Shown here piece after piece: positions 14,222-22,787 of a DNA stretch of 44,442 nucleotides. A program made the position numbers and the translations under genes. The stretch is from Clostridiales bacterium (GTDB lineage Bacteria; Bacillota; Clostridia; Christensenellales; Aristaeellaceae), in the NCBI GenBank assembly GCA_012521895.1, contig JAAYLK010000080.1:1-44442 (forward strand). The letters are read 5' to 3'. How positions within the stretch are numbered: position 1 is the stretch's first letter; the number at the start of each line of letters is the position of its first letter. A model generated the notes under the pieces. The model was not told the DNA's origin, ran no database searches, and worked only from the letters and a program-made list of their open reading frames with translations.

Positions 14222-15391
14222 ATGACCACATTGAGCCAGACAGAGGCAAGGCGCTTCATCCTGCGCCACCAGGGCTTGTTGAATGAACACCGCTTTGAAG
14301 GCAGGCAGGGCGTATTGGACTTTGTGCGCAAGGTCGGCTGCGTCCAGTTTGACCCGGTGGACATCTGCGGCAGGAGCCCGGATTTGACGCTGCTGTCGCG
14401 GGTGAAGGGCTTCAAGGCCGGCCATTTGCAATCCCTGTTGTATGACAGCCGAGAGCTGCTGGACCATTTTGACAAGCAGCTGTCCATCTACCACAAGGCG
14501 GACTGGCAGCATTTCGCCAGGCTGCGCCAACGCCTTGCGGGCTATGAGCGAAGCAACCCGCAGATATTGCAGGTGCGGGACCAGGTGCTGGGTTTGATCG
14601 AGCAAGAGGGGCCCAAGAACGCCGCGGGGCTTGGGATTGAGGGCCGGGCGGACTGGTGCTGGGCCTCCTCCTCCTTGGCAAGGGCGGCGCTTGAAAAGCT
14701 GTACTTTGAAGGGGAGCTGCTCATCCACAGCAAGAAGGGGACGCTGAAAACCTACGACCTGGCCCAGCGCATTCTGGGGGAAACGCTGCACCAGGCGGAA
14801 GAACCGCATCCGGATGAGGAGGAGCACCTGGCCTGGTGGCTGCTTCGCCGGGTGCGCGCGGTGGGCCTGCTGTGGAACCGGGCCTCGGACGCCTTCCTGG
14901 GCGCGCCCTTTTGGTACAAGGAGGCCAGGGAAAAGGCCTTTGACAGATTGATTCATGAGGGGCGTTTGCAGGCGGTTCATGTGGAGGGCATCAAGGGGCC
15001 GCTTTATATCGCTTCAGAGGATGTGCCGGAACTGGAGCAGTCCCTGGCGCTGACGGTGGATGAGAACCGGTGCGAGCTGATCGCGCCGCTGGACAGCTTC
15101 CTGTGGGACCGCAAACTGATCAAAGCGCTCTTTGATTTTGACTACACCTGGGAAATCTACACCAAGCCCGAAAAGCGGATCTACGGCGCCTATGTGCTGC
15201 CCATTCTGATGGGGGACCAGCTGGTGGGCCGGGTGGAGCCGGTGTGCGAGCGCAAGAAGGGTGTCCTCACCGTGCGCGGGCTGTGGTGGGAGGAGGGCGT
15301 GAAACCGACCGCGGCGCGCAGGAAAGCGCTGAACCGGGCATTGAACAAACTGGCGAAGTTCAACGGCTGCGCCTTGGAAAGCGGCGTGTAA
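14222..15391 (+). CDS. ycaQ: YcaQ/AlkZ-family DNA glycosylase (HTH_42)
   Basis: 389 residues, cytoplasmic; the usual length for the winged-helix HTH_42 family that includes E. coli YcaQ (AlkX) and Streptomyces AlkZ. These enzymes unhook interstrand crosslinks and remove bulky alkylated bases. The N-terminal LSQTEARRFILRHQGL and VLDFVRKVGCVQFDPVDIC are characteristic; Q42-F43-D44 gives the QxD catalytic motif of the YcaQ/AlkX subgroup rather than QxQ of AlkZ. ELLDHFDKQLSIYHKADW, the central winged-helix part and the C-terminal beta-barrel (ELIAPLDSFLWDRKLIKALFDFDYTWEIY) follow. ATG with GCGGAGGGG. Divergent from the pseudo-receiver gene. Subgroup by motif only. Confidence 0.88.
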   Translation: MTTLSQTEARRFILRHQGLLNEHRFEGRQGVLDFVRKVGCVQFDPVDICGRSPDLTLLSRVKGFKAGHLQSLLYDSRELLDHFDKQLSIYHKADWQHFARLRQRLAGYERSNPQILQVRDQVLGLIEQEGPKNAAGLGIEGRADWCWASSSLARAALEKLYFEGELLIHSKKGTLKTYDLAQRILGETLHQAEEPHPDEEEHLAWWLLRRVRAVGLLWNRASDAFLGAPFWYKEAREKAFDRLIHEGRLQAVHVEGIKGPLYIASEDVPELEQSLALTVDENRCELIAPLDSFLWDRKLIKALFDFDYTWEIYTKPEKRIYGAYVLPILMGDQLVGRVEPVCERKKGVLTVRGLWWEEGVKPTAARRKALNRALNKLAKFNGCALESGV

Positions 15392-15461
15392 GGCCCTTCT
15401 ATCTTTTCTTGCCCGCTTGGGCGTATAATGGCTTTCGTATTTTCACCTTCGTGGAGGGACC

Positions 15462-16838
15462 ATGCGCATTATCATCATCGGCGATGGCAAGGTGGGCCAC
15501 ACCATCGCCCAGCATTTGATCACGGAAGAACACGAGGTCACCATCGTTGACCGCAGCGAGGCCGCCCTGCTGCGCAGCCAGGACACCCTGGACGCCATGA
15601 TGGTGCAGGGCAACGGCGTCAATGTGGACACCCTGCTGAAAGCGGGCGCCGACCAGGCGGACATCGTCATCGCGGTGACGGTGAGCGACGAAATCAACAT
15701 GCTCTCCTGCCTGACCGCCAAGCGCCTGGGCAGCAAGTATGCCATCGCCCGCATCCGGGACCCCGAATACAACAAGAGCCTGTCCTTCATCATGCGCGAG
15801 CTGATGATCGATTACGTCATCAACCCCGAGCGCATCATGGCCCAGGAAATCAGCCGCATCCTGCGCTATCCCTTCTCCGGCAGCGTGGAGACCTTCGCGC
15901 GGGGCCGTGTTGAGCTGATGGACTTCCGCGTGGCGGAGGACGATGTGTTGAAGGGCATCGCGCTTAAGGACCTGTACAGCAAAAAGCCCCACCTGCCCCG
16001 GGTGCTGTTTGGCGCGGTGGAGCGGGAGGGCGAGGCGCTGATTCCCAAGGGTGATTATGTGCTTCAGGTGGGCGACCGGGTCTTTGTGGCCGCGGACGTG
16101 CTGACCATCACCCGGTTTTTCGCGGCCATCGGCAAGAACACCTCAGACATCAAATCGGTGATGATTCTGGGCGCGGGGCGCATCGCCTACTACCTGTGCT
16201 CCCTGCTGCTGGACATGCACAAGCAGGTGACGGTGGTGGAGATTGACCCCGAGCGCGCGAAGGAGTTTGCCCAGATGCTGCCCGGCGCCAACGTCATCAT
16301 CGGCGACGGCACCGACCAGGAGCTGCTCACCAGCGAAGGCCTGGACCATTTTGACGCCTTTGTCACCCTGTCGGGCCTGGACGAGGAAAACATCATGGCT
16401 GCCCTGTACGCCAAGCACCTGGGCGTGCGCAAGGTGGTGGTGAAAAACAGCCGGGACAGCTACCAGGAATTGCTGGGCCTGATTGGCCTGGAGAGCGCGG
16501 TCAGCACGCGCACGGTGACGGGCAACACCATCCTGCGCACGGTGCGCACCCGCAACGCCGCCAACCAGGCCGACGCCGTGGAGCGACTCTACCGCCTGAT
16601 GGACGGCGAGGTGGAAGCGCTGGAGTTCCTGGTGCAGAAGGACTGCCCCCTGATTGACCGGAAGCTGAAAAGCCTGCGCATCCGCGCCAACATCCTGATC
16701 GCCGTCATCGTGCGGGAGGGCAAGGTCTTCATCCCCTTTGGCGAGGACGTCCTCAAGCCCGGGGACCGCGTGGTGATCATCGTCAAAAGCGGCGGGGTGG
16801 AGCGTATCCAGGACATCCTGGAAAAGGGCCATTCATGA
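15462..16838 (+). CDS. trkA: Trk potassium uptake regulatory protein TrkA
   Basis: 458 residues, cytoplasmic. Two Rossmann RCK-N domains each followed by an RCK-C domain: the first starts MRIIIIGDGKVGHTIAQHL with the NAD-binding GxGxxG-like loop and IVDRSEAALL; the second, near residue 230, reads SVMILGAGRIAYYLCSLL and VTVVEIDPERAKEF. Binds nucleotides and gates the TrkH channel. ATG with GGAGGGACC; a TATAAT hexamer stands at 15424-15429. The stop overlaps the trkH start (ATGA), so the two are translationally coupled in the standard order. Confidence 0.96.
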   Translation: MRIIIIGDGKVGHTIAQHLITEEHEVTIVDRSEAALLRSQDTLDAMMVQGNGVNVDTLLKAGADQADIVIAVTVSDEINMLSCLTAKRLGSKYAIARIRDPEYNKSLSFIMRELMIDYVINPERIMAQEISRILRYPFSGSVETFARGRVELMDFRVAEDDVLKGIALKDLYSKKPHLPRVLFGAVEREGEALIPKGDYVLQVGDRVFVAADVLTITRFFAAIGKNTSDIKSVMILGAGRIAYYLCSLLLDMHKQVTVVEIDPERAKEFAQMLPGANVIIGDGTDQELLTSEGLDHFDAFVTLSGLDEENIMAALYAKHLGVRKVVVKNSRDSYQELLGLIGLESAVSTRTVTGNTILRTVRTRNAANQADAVERLYRLMDGEVEALEFLVQKDCPLIDRKLKSLRIRANILIAVIVREGKVFIPFGEDVLKPGDRVVIIVKSGGVERIQDILEKGHS

Positions 16839-18280
16839 ACGGCAGGCTGATCATCAACATCCTGGCCCGCCTGCTTTTGCTGGAGGCCGTCCTGCTGCTG
16901 CCCTCCCTGGGCGTGGCCCTGTACTACGGCGAGGGCGACGCGATGGCCTTTGTGTACACCCTTCTGCTGGTGCTGGCTGTCTCCCTGCCGCTGATGCTGC
17001 TCAAGCCCAAGAACAAGGACGTGCGCGCCAAGGAAGGCCTGGTGGCGGTCTCCCTGGCCTGGGTGCTGCTGTCCGCCTTTGGGGCCCTGCCCTTCATGAT
17101 TCACGGCGGCATCCCGCGCTTCATTGACGCGATGTTTGAAACGGTGTCCGGCTTTACGACCACCGGCGCTTCCATCGTGCGGGTGGTGGAGGACCTGCCG
17201 CGGGGCTTGCTGTTCTGGCGCTCCTTCACCCACTGGGTGGGCGGCATGGGCGTGCTGATTCTGACCCTGGCCATCATGCCCAATTTGTCCGGCCGCGGCT
17301 CGGTGCTGGCGCGGGCGGAGAGCCCCGGGCCCACGTTTTCCAAGGCCGCGCCCAAGATGCGCGACACCGCGCGGCTGATGTACGCCATCTACACCGTGAT
17401 GACCCTGATCCAGCTGGCGCTGATGCTGGTGTCGGGCCTGCCGCTGTATGACGCGCTGATCCACACCCTGGGCACGGCGGGCACGGGCGGCTTTTCCAAC
17501 CGCAACCTGTCCATGGGCGCCTACAACAACCCCTGGGCGGAGATGATCACCATGGCCTTCATGCTGCTGTTTGGCATGAACTTTGTGGTCTACATCCGCC
17601 TGCTGCGCGGGGAGGGCCTGAAGTCCTTTCAATCAGATGAGGTCAAGGCCTACTGGCTGCTGGCGGCTGCCTCCATGCTGTTCATCGCGCTGGAAATCCT
17701 GCCCGAGTACGGCAATTTTCTCACCGCGCTGCGCTATTCCAGCTTCCAGGTGTCCTCCATCATGTCCACCACCGGCTACGCCACCACGGACTTCGCGCTG
17801 TGGCCGGCCTTCTCCCACATTTTGCTGCTGCTGCTGATGCTGGTGGGCGCCTGCGCGGGCAGCACCGCCGGGGGCATCAAGGTGTCCCGCGTGGTCATCC
17901 TGGGCAAGGCGGCCAACCGGGAAATCGGCCAGGCGGCGGCGCCGCGCAAGGTGCGCTTGCTGATGATGGACAAGAAGCAGATCAACGAGGAAACGCTGCG
18001 CAGCGTGCTGATTTTCTTCTTTCTTTACATGGCCTTTTTGCTCCTGGGCACCCTGGTGGCCTCGACGGACGGCCACGATTTTGTGACCAGCTTCTCCGCC
18101 GCGGCCAGCTGCCTGTCCAACATCGGCCCGGGCCTGGGCCTGGTGGGGCCGGTGGGCAATTTCGATGTCTTCTCGCCCCATGTCAAGGTCATCCTCACCT
18201 TTTTGATGCTGGCGGGCAGGCTGGAGTTCATTCCCTTGTTGACCTTGTTCCATAGAGAGTTGTGGAACAAGAGCCATTGA
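16835..18280 (+). CDS. trkH: Trk potassium uptake membrane subunit TrkH
   Basis: 481 residues, inner membrane. The four MPM repeats of the K+ transporter superfamily are visible through their pore loops with the selectivity glycines: VSGFTTTGASI, GTAGTGGFSN, MSTTGYATTDF and SNIGPGLG. ACAGSTAGGIKVSRVVILGK is the conserved stretch after the third repeat. Works with TrkA, whose gene overlaps by four bases upstream. Length is normal for TrkH/KtrB. Confidence 0.96.
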   Translation: MNGRLIINILARLLLLEAVLLLPSLGVALYYGEGDAMAFVYTLLLVLAVSLPLMLLKPKNKDVRAKEGLVAVSLAWVLLSAFGALPFMIHGGIPRFIDAMFETVSGFTTTGASIVRVVEDLPRGLLFWRSFTHWVGGMGVLILTLAIMPNLSGRGSVLARAESPGPTFSKAAPKMRDTARLMYAIYTVMTLIQLALMLVSGLPLYDALIHTLGTAGTGGFSNRNLSMGAYNNPWAEMITMAFMLLFGMNFVVYIRLLRGEGLKSFQSDEVKAYWLLAAASMLFIALEILPEYGNFLTALRYSSFQVSSIMSTTGYATTDFALWPAFSHILLLLLMLVGACAGSTAGGIKVSRVVILGKAANREIGQAAAPRKVRLLMMDKKQINEETLRSVLIFFFLYMAFLLLGTLVASTDGHDFVTSFSAAASCLSNIGPGLGLVGPVGNFDVFSPHVKVILTFLMLAGRLEFIPLLTLFHRELWNKSH

Positions 18281-18317
18281 TGTTTGCGTTTGACAGCGAT
18301 CTCGCAAGGAGGTTCCC

Positions 18318-19100
18318 ATGAACAAGTTGACGCTGATGAAGATGCACCGGCTGCGGGATTTCCTCAAGGATGATGTGCGGCGGCGCACCGACTTCACCCA
18401 GACCGACCAGACCCTGGGGGTGGACATGCCCCCGGTGCAGGCGGCGGCCACAGAAGGGCACAGGGTCCTTCCACTGCCAAAATGGCAGGGCGAAGTCCAT
18501 CCCCAGGGCAGCTTTGACCAGTTGGTGGACGGGCGCAAGTCGGTGCGCAAATACCTGGACGAGCCCCTCACCGCAAGTGAGCTGTCCTACCTGCTGTACA
18601 TGACCCAGGGGGTGAGAAGGGAGGCGCCCGGCCGCGTGCTGCGCACGGTGCCCTCCGCCGGCAACCGCCACAGCACCGAGACCTACCTGGCCCTGACCGT
18701 GGACGTGCCCGACCGGGATGGCAACACCCTGTTTGAACATGGGCTGTGGCACTACCTGCCCCTGGACCATGCGCTGGAATGGGTTGGCCACGCGGAGGAC
18801 CTGGAGGGCAGAATCGCGGCGGCAGCGCTGGACCAGGCCTTTGTGGGCAAGGCGCCGGCGGTGTTCTTCTGGGCGGTGGCGCCCTACCGCACCGAGTGGC
18901 GCTATGCCGAGGCCTCCCACAAGGTGATTGCCATCGACCTGGGCCATGTCTGCCAGAACCTCTACCTGGCGGCCCAGTCCATTGGCTGCGGCACCTGCGC
19001 CGTGGCCGCCTACGACCAGCAGAAGGCCGACGCCCTGTTTTCCCTGGATGGCGCGGACATGTTTGTGGCCTACTTAGCCCCCGTCGGAAAAATACGGTAG
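18318..19100 (+). CDS. SagB-type nitroreductase-family oxidoreductase
   Basis: 260 residues, cytoplasmic FMN-dependent nitroreductase fold. Residues about 60-90 have the usual start (QLVDGRKSVRKYLDEPLTASELSYLLYMTQG), then RTVPSAGNRHSTETYLAL as in SagB-type dehydrogenases, and a C-terminal AIDLGHVCQNLYLAAQSIGCGTCAVA that contributes to flavin binding. SagB enzymes oxidise azolines in peptide natural products, but no precursor peptide, cyclodehydratase or protease gene is nearby, so a housekeeping reductase is likelier. ATG with AAGGAGGT, 37 bp after trkH. Confidence 0.88.
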   Translation: MNKLTLMKMHRLRDFLKDDVRRRTDFTQTDQTLGVDMPPVQAAATEGHRVLPLPKWQGEVHPQGSFDQLVDGRKSVRKYLDEPLTASELSYLLYMTQGVRREAPGRVLRTVPSAGNRHSTETYLALTVDVPDRDGNTLFEHGLWHYLPLDHALEWVGHAEDLEGRIAAAALDQAFVGKAPAVFFWAVAPYRTEWRYAEASHKVIAIDLGHVCQNLYLAAQSIGCGTCAVAAYDQQKADALFSLDGADMFVAYLAPVGKIR

Positions 19101-19163
19101 TGCATGAAAACCTGTTGTTTGGCCGTTTGATGGGGTAAGAAACCAGTGAACAAGGAGAGCAGT

Positions 19164-19658
19164 ATGTGGATTTGCAGCCGCTGCCAGACGGCCAACAAGG
19201 ATGGATACACCCAGTGCGTGCAGTGCTCCGCGCCCCGCAACGCGCGCAGGTTTGGCGCGGGCACCCCGGTGGATGCCCCCAGCGTCCAGGCGGTTTCTCC
19301 CCAGCGGCGCATGCAGCAGCCGGAGGAAGCCAGCCAGGAACCCTCCCCCCGCCGCCAGGTCGTGAAGGAACCGCAGAATGTGAAGCCGGTGCGCCCGGCA
19401 GGCGACTTTGTGCGGTCCGTGGGCTTATCGTTGTCCTTTTTGCTGCCGCTGGTGGTAATCGCGCTGGCGGCGCTCAACCATGACACGCTGATGCCTGTCA
19501 TCGTGGGTTTGTTTTTAAAGCCCGACCCCACGCGCTTAGCGCTCATCAACTGGGCGGTTTATGTCTTCGCCAGCCTGATTGCGGTGTTGACCGCGATGCT
19601 GCCCGGGCTGTCGCTGTACGCCCTGGGGCACATCATGCGCGGGGTGCGCAAGAGATAA
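19164..19658 (+). CDS. Zinc-finger membrane protein (RanBP2-like N-terminus)
   Basis: 164 residues. ATG 19164 is chosen over GTG 19146 because AAGGAG stands 7 nt before it and the zinc finger then begins at residue 2. MWICSRCQTANKDGYTQC (then VQC) fits the W-x-C-x2-C-x10-C-x2-C pattern with a central Asn, as in RanBP2-type ribbons. A polar Gln/Pro/Arg-rich linker (about 30-80) leads to two hydrophobic helices (about 87-110 and 122-150). The protein probably sits in the membrane with the finger in the cytoplasm. Function unknown. Last gene of the plus-strand run, followed by a strong terminator. Confidence 0.75.
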   Translation: MWICSRCQTANKDGYTQCVQCSAPRNARRFGAGTPVDAPSVQAVSPQRRMQQPEEASQEPSPRRQVVKEPQNVKPVRPAGDFVRSVGLSLSFLLPLVVIALAALNHDTLMPVIVGLFLKPDPTRLALINWAVYVFASLIAVLTAMLPGLSLYALGHIMRGVRKR

Positions 19659-19685
19659 GCGCAGTATCCCACCTGATAATAAATG

Positions 19686-19713
19686 CCGCGGCGCTTCACA
19701 GCGCCGCGGTTTT
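19686..19713 (+). terminator. Terminator after the zinc-finger membrane protein
   Basis: Perfect 9-bp stem CCGCGGCGC/GCGCCGCGG (19686-19709), loop TTCACA, then TTTTGG. Confidence 0.88.
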
Positions 19714-19728
19714 GGTTTGAATTGAAGT

Positions 19729-20841
19729 TTACTTGATGGTGATGGCGTACAGCGGGTAGCGCAGGTTTTCCCCGCCTGCCATGTTCAGCGGCAGGGCGGG
19801 CAGGCCGCTGTCGGGGTCCAGGAAGGACAAGCAGAGGGTGTAGGTCCCCCCGGGCAGGTCCTTGGGCAGGGCCAGGGTTTCAGTGACGCCCACCCGCCCG
19901 GGCAGCAGGGAGCGCACATCGGTTTGGCCGGCTTGGGTCAGGGCCGCCTCCCCCTGTTCGTTGACCAGGGCCCACTGCAGCGGCCAGTGGTAGTAAAAGG
20001 GCGCGACGCCGCGGTTGAGCCAGGTCAGTTTCAGCGTCAGCTCTTCCCCGGCTGTGGCGTTGTCTATGCGGGTGAGGCTTTCAAGCGACAGCTGGTAGCC
20101 CATCTGCCACCTGATGGCGTCGATGTTGGCGTCAAATGCGTGGGCGTCCTCCTGGTCTTCCAGGATGTCCGTAGGCGCGCAAGGGCCGATGAGGGAGGAA
20201 TGGCTCTCCCGGATGAGGCGGAGGGTCTCGGCGATCGCCTCATCATCAATCCATTTGCGCACATTGCCCTCGGCAAACTCCCCGCCGGAGTAGCCGTACT
20301 GCCAGAAATCGGGCATTTTGCTCTGTTGCACCTGGTCGGGCGTCGCGTGGGGCATGTCGGTGCATCCGCTGATGAAGTAGTCGCGGAAGGTGTCGCTGGC
20401 GCCGACATCGCCGAACATGTCGTTGTACAATCCCCAGTTGTTGGCGCTGGCGTAGGGGTAGGGCAGCACATGGCAGACGGCCACCCGCCGCCCCTTTTGC
20501 GCGGCTTTGCGCTCTATCTCCATGCATTCCCTGGGGTCGGGCGAGATGGGCTTCTCCAGCAGCAGGTCATAGCCCAGGTCCAGCGCCTTCATGGCCTGGG
20601 CGTAGTGGTCCCGGTCCATGCTGGCGATGATGGCCGCGTCCCCGAGCTTGCCCGCGGAAAACAAGGCCTCCGCAGAGGGGTAAGCCCGCTCCTGGGCCAC
20701 AAACAGCTCCCTGGCCGAGGCTTCCCTGCGTTTCTTCTCCGGCTCCGCGAGCGCGACAATGTTCGCAAGGCCGCTTTGATAGGCGTACCTGGCATAGATC
20801 ATGCCCCGTTGGCCTGCTCCGATCAGAACGAATCGAAACAT
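19729..20841 (-). CDS. Gfo/Idh/MocA-family NAD(P)-dependent oxidoreductase
   Basis: 370 residues, cytoplasmic. The start is ATG 20841: GAGGTGAATTAC precedes it and the protein then opens directly with the Rossmann strand MFRFVLIGAGQRGMIYARYA. The GxGxxG-type loop, the IVALAEPEKKRREASA strand, DAAIIASMDRDH and LLLEKPISPDPRECMEIE (the conserved EKP motif with catalytic Lys) are all present; the C-terminal half is diverged and ends in a beta-sandwich-like extension (ELTLKLTWLNRGVAPFYYHW). Such enzymes oxidise sugars, inositols or sugar acids. Divergent from an AraC regulator, with a possible operator between them. Confidence 0.92.
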   Translation of the reverse strand: MFRFVLIGAGQRGMIYARYAYQSGLANIVALAEPEKKRREASARELFVAQERAYPSAEALFSAGKLGDAAIIASMDRDHYAQAMKALDLGYDLLLEKPISPDPRECMEIERKAAQKGRRVAVCHVLPYPYASANNWGLYNDMFGDVGASDTFRDYFISGCTDMPHATPDQVQQSKMPDFWQYGYSGGEFAEGNVRKWIDDEAIAETLRLIRESHSSLIGPCAPTDILEDQEDAHAFDANIDAIRWQMGYQLSLESLTRIDNATAGEELTLKLTWLNRGVAPFYYHWPLQWALVNEQGEAALTQAGQTDVRSLLPGRVGVTETLALPKDLPGGTYTLCLSFLDPDSGLPALPLNMAGGENLRYPLYAITIK

Positions 20842-20862
20842 GTAATTCACCTCTTCAAGCGC

Positions 20863-20868
20863 ATTATA
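20863..20868 (-). promoter_or_regulatory. -10 element of the oxidoreductase promoter
   Basis: TATAAT on the minus strand, with no good -35 hexamer at 17-18 nt (AGCCAT or AAGCCA). A perfect -10 with a poor -35, beside an inverted repeat at 20894-20927, is what an activator-dependent promoter looks like. Confidence 0.45.
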
Positions 20869-20893
20869 GACCCACCCCGCCCGGGATGGCTTT

Positions 20894-20927
20894 GCACATT
20901 TCGTCCACAAATTTACACAAAATGTGC
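20894..20927. promoter_or_regulatory. Inverted repeat, candidate AraC-type operator
   Basis: Arms GCACATTT (20894-20901) and AAATGTGC (20920-20927) are exact complements, 18 nt apart. It lies immediately upstream of the -35 regions of both divergent genes, the place where AraC-type activators bind. Confidence 0.5.
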
Positions 20928-20937
20928 ATCCTTTGGC

Positions 20938-20967
20938 TTGACAGGCAGGCCCGGTCTTGGGCACAAT
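20938..20967 (+). promoter_or_regulatory. Promoter of the second AraC-family gene
   Basis: TTGACA (20938-20943), 18-nt spacer, CACAAT (20962-20967), 29 bp before the ATG. Confidence 0.5.
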
Positions 20968-20996
20968 CAGGCTGTATCAGGAAAGGAGGTGACACC

Positions 20997-21893
20997 ATGC
21001 TGTATGAAGGCACGCTGCTCAAACAGCCGCTGACCATCAGGAAAATCTATACCATCCACTATTATGAATACGACAGCGGCTATGCCTTTGAGGGGGAAGC
21101 CCACGACTTTTGGGAACTGGTCTATGTCGACCGCGGCCAGGCGGAGGTCGCCCGGGGCGGCATGGCCTGCGCGCTGGAGCAGGGCCAGGCGATCCTCCAC
21201 GCGCCGGGCGTCTTCCACACGGTGCGCGCCCTGGGCAGCCTGGGCTTGAACCTCTTTGTCATCTCCTTTGACTGCGCTTCAAAGGAACTGTTCAGGCTGT
21301 CGGAACTGCCCTTCCCCATCCTGTCCGGGGACAAGCAGCGCCTGTCATCCATCCTCTCTGAAGCGGGCCAGGCCTTCGCCTCCCCCTTGAATGACCCCTA
21401 TTTCAAGTTAAGGCGGCGCGAGCGCGCGCCCTTTGCCGGGGAAATGCTCATCGCGCTGGAGCTGCAGGCCCTGCTGATCCACCTGATCAGAAGGCTGGAC
21501 CTGCACCAGGAGCTGGCCCAAAGCGGTGAAACGCCGGTGGATTTGTCCGCCGAAAGCCAGCTGTCCCAGGCGATTGCCCTTATGCAGCAAAACCTGATGG
21601 AACCCCTGGGCATTGAGGAAATCTGCGCCAAATGCCACATCAGCCGCAGCAAGCTGCAGCGCCTGTTCCGCCAGCACACCGGCCAGAGCGCGCTGAACTA
21701 CTACATCGCCCTGCGCCTGGAAGCGGCCAAGGGCATGATGCGGGGCCGCCAGCACAGCTTCAGCGAGATCGCGGACGCCCTGGGCTTTGGCTCCATCCAT
21801 TATTTTTCCAAGCAGTTCAAGCAGGTGACCGGGATGACGCCCTCGGAGTACAGCGCCTCCCTGCGCTCCCTGTCAGACCGGAAGAGCTGCTGA
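20997..21893 (+). CDS. AraC-family transcriptional regulator
   Basis: 298 residues. ATG 20997 has AAAGGAGGTGA upstream; the earlier in-frame start would run through the promoter. The N-terminal cupin (about 20-100) shows AHDFWELVYVDRGQAEVAR and QGQAILHAPGVFHTVRA. The C-terminal AraC domain (about 190-290) has two helix-turn-helix motifs, LGIEEICAKCHISRSKLQRL and FSEIADALGFGSIHYFSKQF, then FKQVTGMTPSEYSAS. It resembles regulators of sugar or uronate catabolism and is divergent from a Gfo/Idh/MocA dehydrogenase, its likeliest target. Confidence 0.94.
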   Translation: MLYEGTLLKQPLTIRKIYTIHYYEYDSGYAFEGEAHDFWELVYVDRGQAEVARGGMACALEQGQAILHAPGVFHTVRALGSLGLNLFVISFDCASKELFRLSELPFPILSGDKQRLSSILSEAGQAFASPLNDPYFKLRRRERAPFAGEMLIALELQALLIHLIRRLDLHQELAQSGETPVDLSAESQLSQAIALMQQNLMEPLGIEEICAKCHISRSKLQRLFRQHTGQSALNYYIALRLEAAKGMMRGRQHSFSEIADALGFGSIHYFSKQFKQVTGMTPSEYSASLRSLSDRKSC

Positions 21894-21896
21894 AAC

Positions 21897-21936
21897 ACAA
21901 AAAAACCCGGTATGCCTTGCTCGCACACCGGGGTTC
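21897..21936 (-). terminator. Terminator of the ireB-ruvX-DUF1292 operon
   Basis: ACCCCGGT pairs with ACCGGGTT across a 15-nt loop (21904-21935), followed on the minus strand by TTTTTTG. Also placed to terminate the AraC gene from the other side. Confidence 0.78.
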
Positions 21937-21955
21937 CTTCAGGCTGAAGGGAAGC

Positions 21956-22300
21956 TTATTTCTCTTCTTCCTCAGCGATTTCTTCGTAAAGCTCCTCGTC
22001 TTCTTCCTCGTCCAGCGCTTCCATGAACAGCTCGAACACTTCCTGTTCAATCTCGTCGCTTTCGCAGGAGACGTAGGTGTCTTCGCCGTTCTCATCGGGC
22101 TGGATCTTCAGGATGACGACCTCGCCTTCCTCGTCGTTTTCTTCTTCCTGGGGGGCCAGGAGGATGACGTAGGAGTCGCCCTTGTGCTCAATCGTGGTGA
22201 GGTATTCAAACGACGTGGTCTGCCCTTCCTCGTCCGTCAGTTCAACAATGCTGGTTTCCAGTTCTTCGGGCAGTTCCTCGTGCTTGTGATCATGTGCCAT
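21956..22300 (-). CDS. DUF1292 (YrzB-like) acidic protein
   Basis: 114 residues, very acidic, with the DUF1292 core SIVELTDEEGQTTSFEYLTT, then GDSYVILLAPQ and VVILKIQPDENGEDTYVS, and a Glu-rich tail. Third gene of the ireB-ruvX-DUF1292 set that is conserved in order across Firmicutes; biochemical role unknown. GGAGGAAA lies before the ATG. Confidence 0.9.
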   Translation of the reverse strand: MAHDHKHEELPEELETSIVELTDEEGQTTSFEYLTTIEHKGDSYVILLAPQEEENDEEGEVVILKIQPDENGEDTYVSCESDEIEQEVFELFMEALDEEEDEELYEEIAEEEEK

Positions 22301-22364
22301 AAAGTGTGTTTCCTCCTGTATTCAATGAGCGCGCCGCGCTCTGGGGAACATGGGGATGCGGGGA

Positions 22365-22787
22365 TTATACCCCTTGGCTGTCCAGGTAGCTTTGCAGGAT
22401 GAGGGCGGCGGCCACCTGGTCCACCAGGGCCCTGCTCTCCTGCCAGGTCTTTCCGCCTTGCTTCAAACTGTCCTCGGCTTCCACGCTGGTGAGGCGCTCG
22501 TCCTGCAGGAAGACCGTGATGCCCAGCTGCTCAAGCGCCTGTTTGAAGCCCAGGGCTTCCCGCGCCTGGTGGCCCTGTGTACCGTCCATGTCATAGGGCA
22601 GTCCCATGACCACGGCCTCGCAGTCCAGCTGCGCAAGCAGGGAGTGCACCGCCTTGGCGGTGGGGCCCCAGCCCTTGTGGCGAAGGACGCTGTGGGGGCT
22701 GGCGATCAGGCGGCCCGGGTCTGATACAGCGACGCCGATGCGCTTGTCGCCATAGTCCAGGCCCAGCAGGCGCCGCGTGTGCTTAAT
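22365..22787 (-). CDS. ruvX: Holliday junction resolvase-like YqgF/RuvX, unusual start
   Basis: About 140 residues with an RNase H-like fold: [20 protein letters not shown] carries the first catalytic Asp, [12 protein letters not shown] the second strand and Glu/Asp site, [15 protein letters not shown] the third. The family works in 16S rRNA 5'-end maturation and possibly DNA repair. Start problem: no ATG, GTG or TTG lies between the ireB stop and the first conserved strand. The best fit is ATT at 22785-22787, four bases after AAGGTG and overlapping the ireB TAA; that gives [13 protein letters not shown]. The alternative, ATG at 22832, needs a 50-nt overlap inside ireB and an atypical 15-residue extension. 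The function is certain, the start uncertain. Confidence 0.9.
   Translation of the reverse strand: MKHTRRLLGLDYGDKRIGVAVSDPGRLIASPHSVLRHKGWGPTAKAVHSLLAQLDCEAVVMGLPYDMDGTQGHQAREALGFKQALEQLGITVFLQDERLTSVEAEDSLKQGGKTWQESRALVDQVAAALILQSYLDSQGV

Noticed and set aside
16589-17632. Long minus-strand ORF across trkA-trkH, His/Gln-rich
   Set aside because: Antisense shadow of clear trkA and trkH genes; composition is typical of a reverse-frame reading of GC-rich coding DNA.
18318-19100. SagB-type enzyme as part of a thiazole/oxazole peptide cluster
   Set aside because: No precursor peptide, YcaO cyclodehydratase, E1-like or export gene in the neighbourhood.
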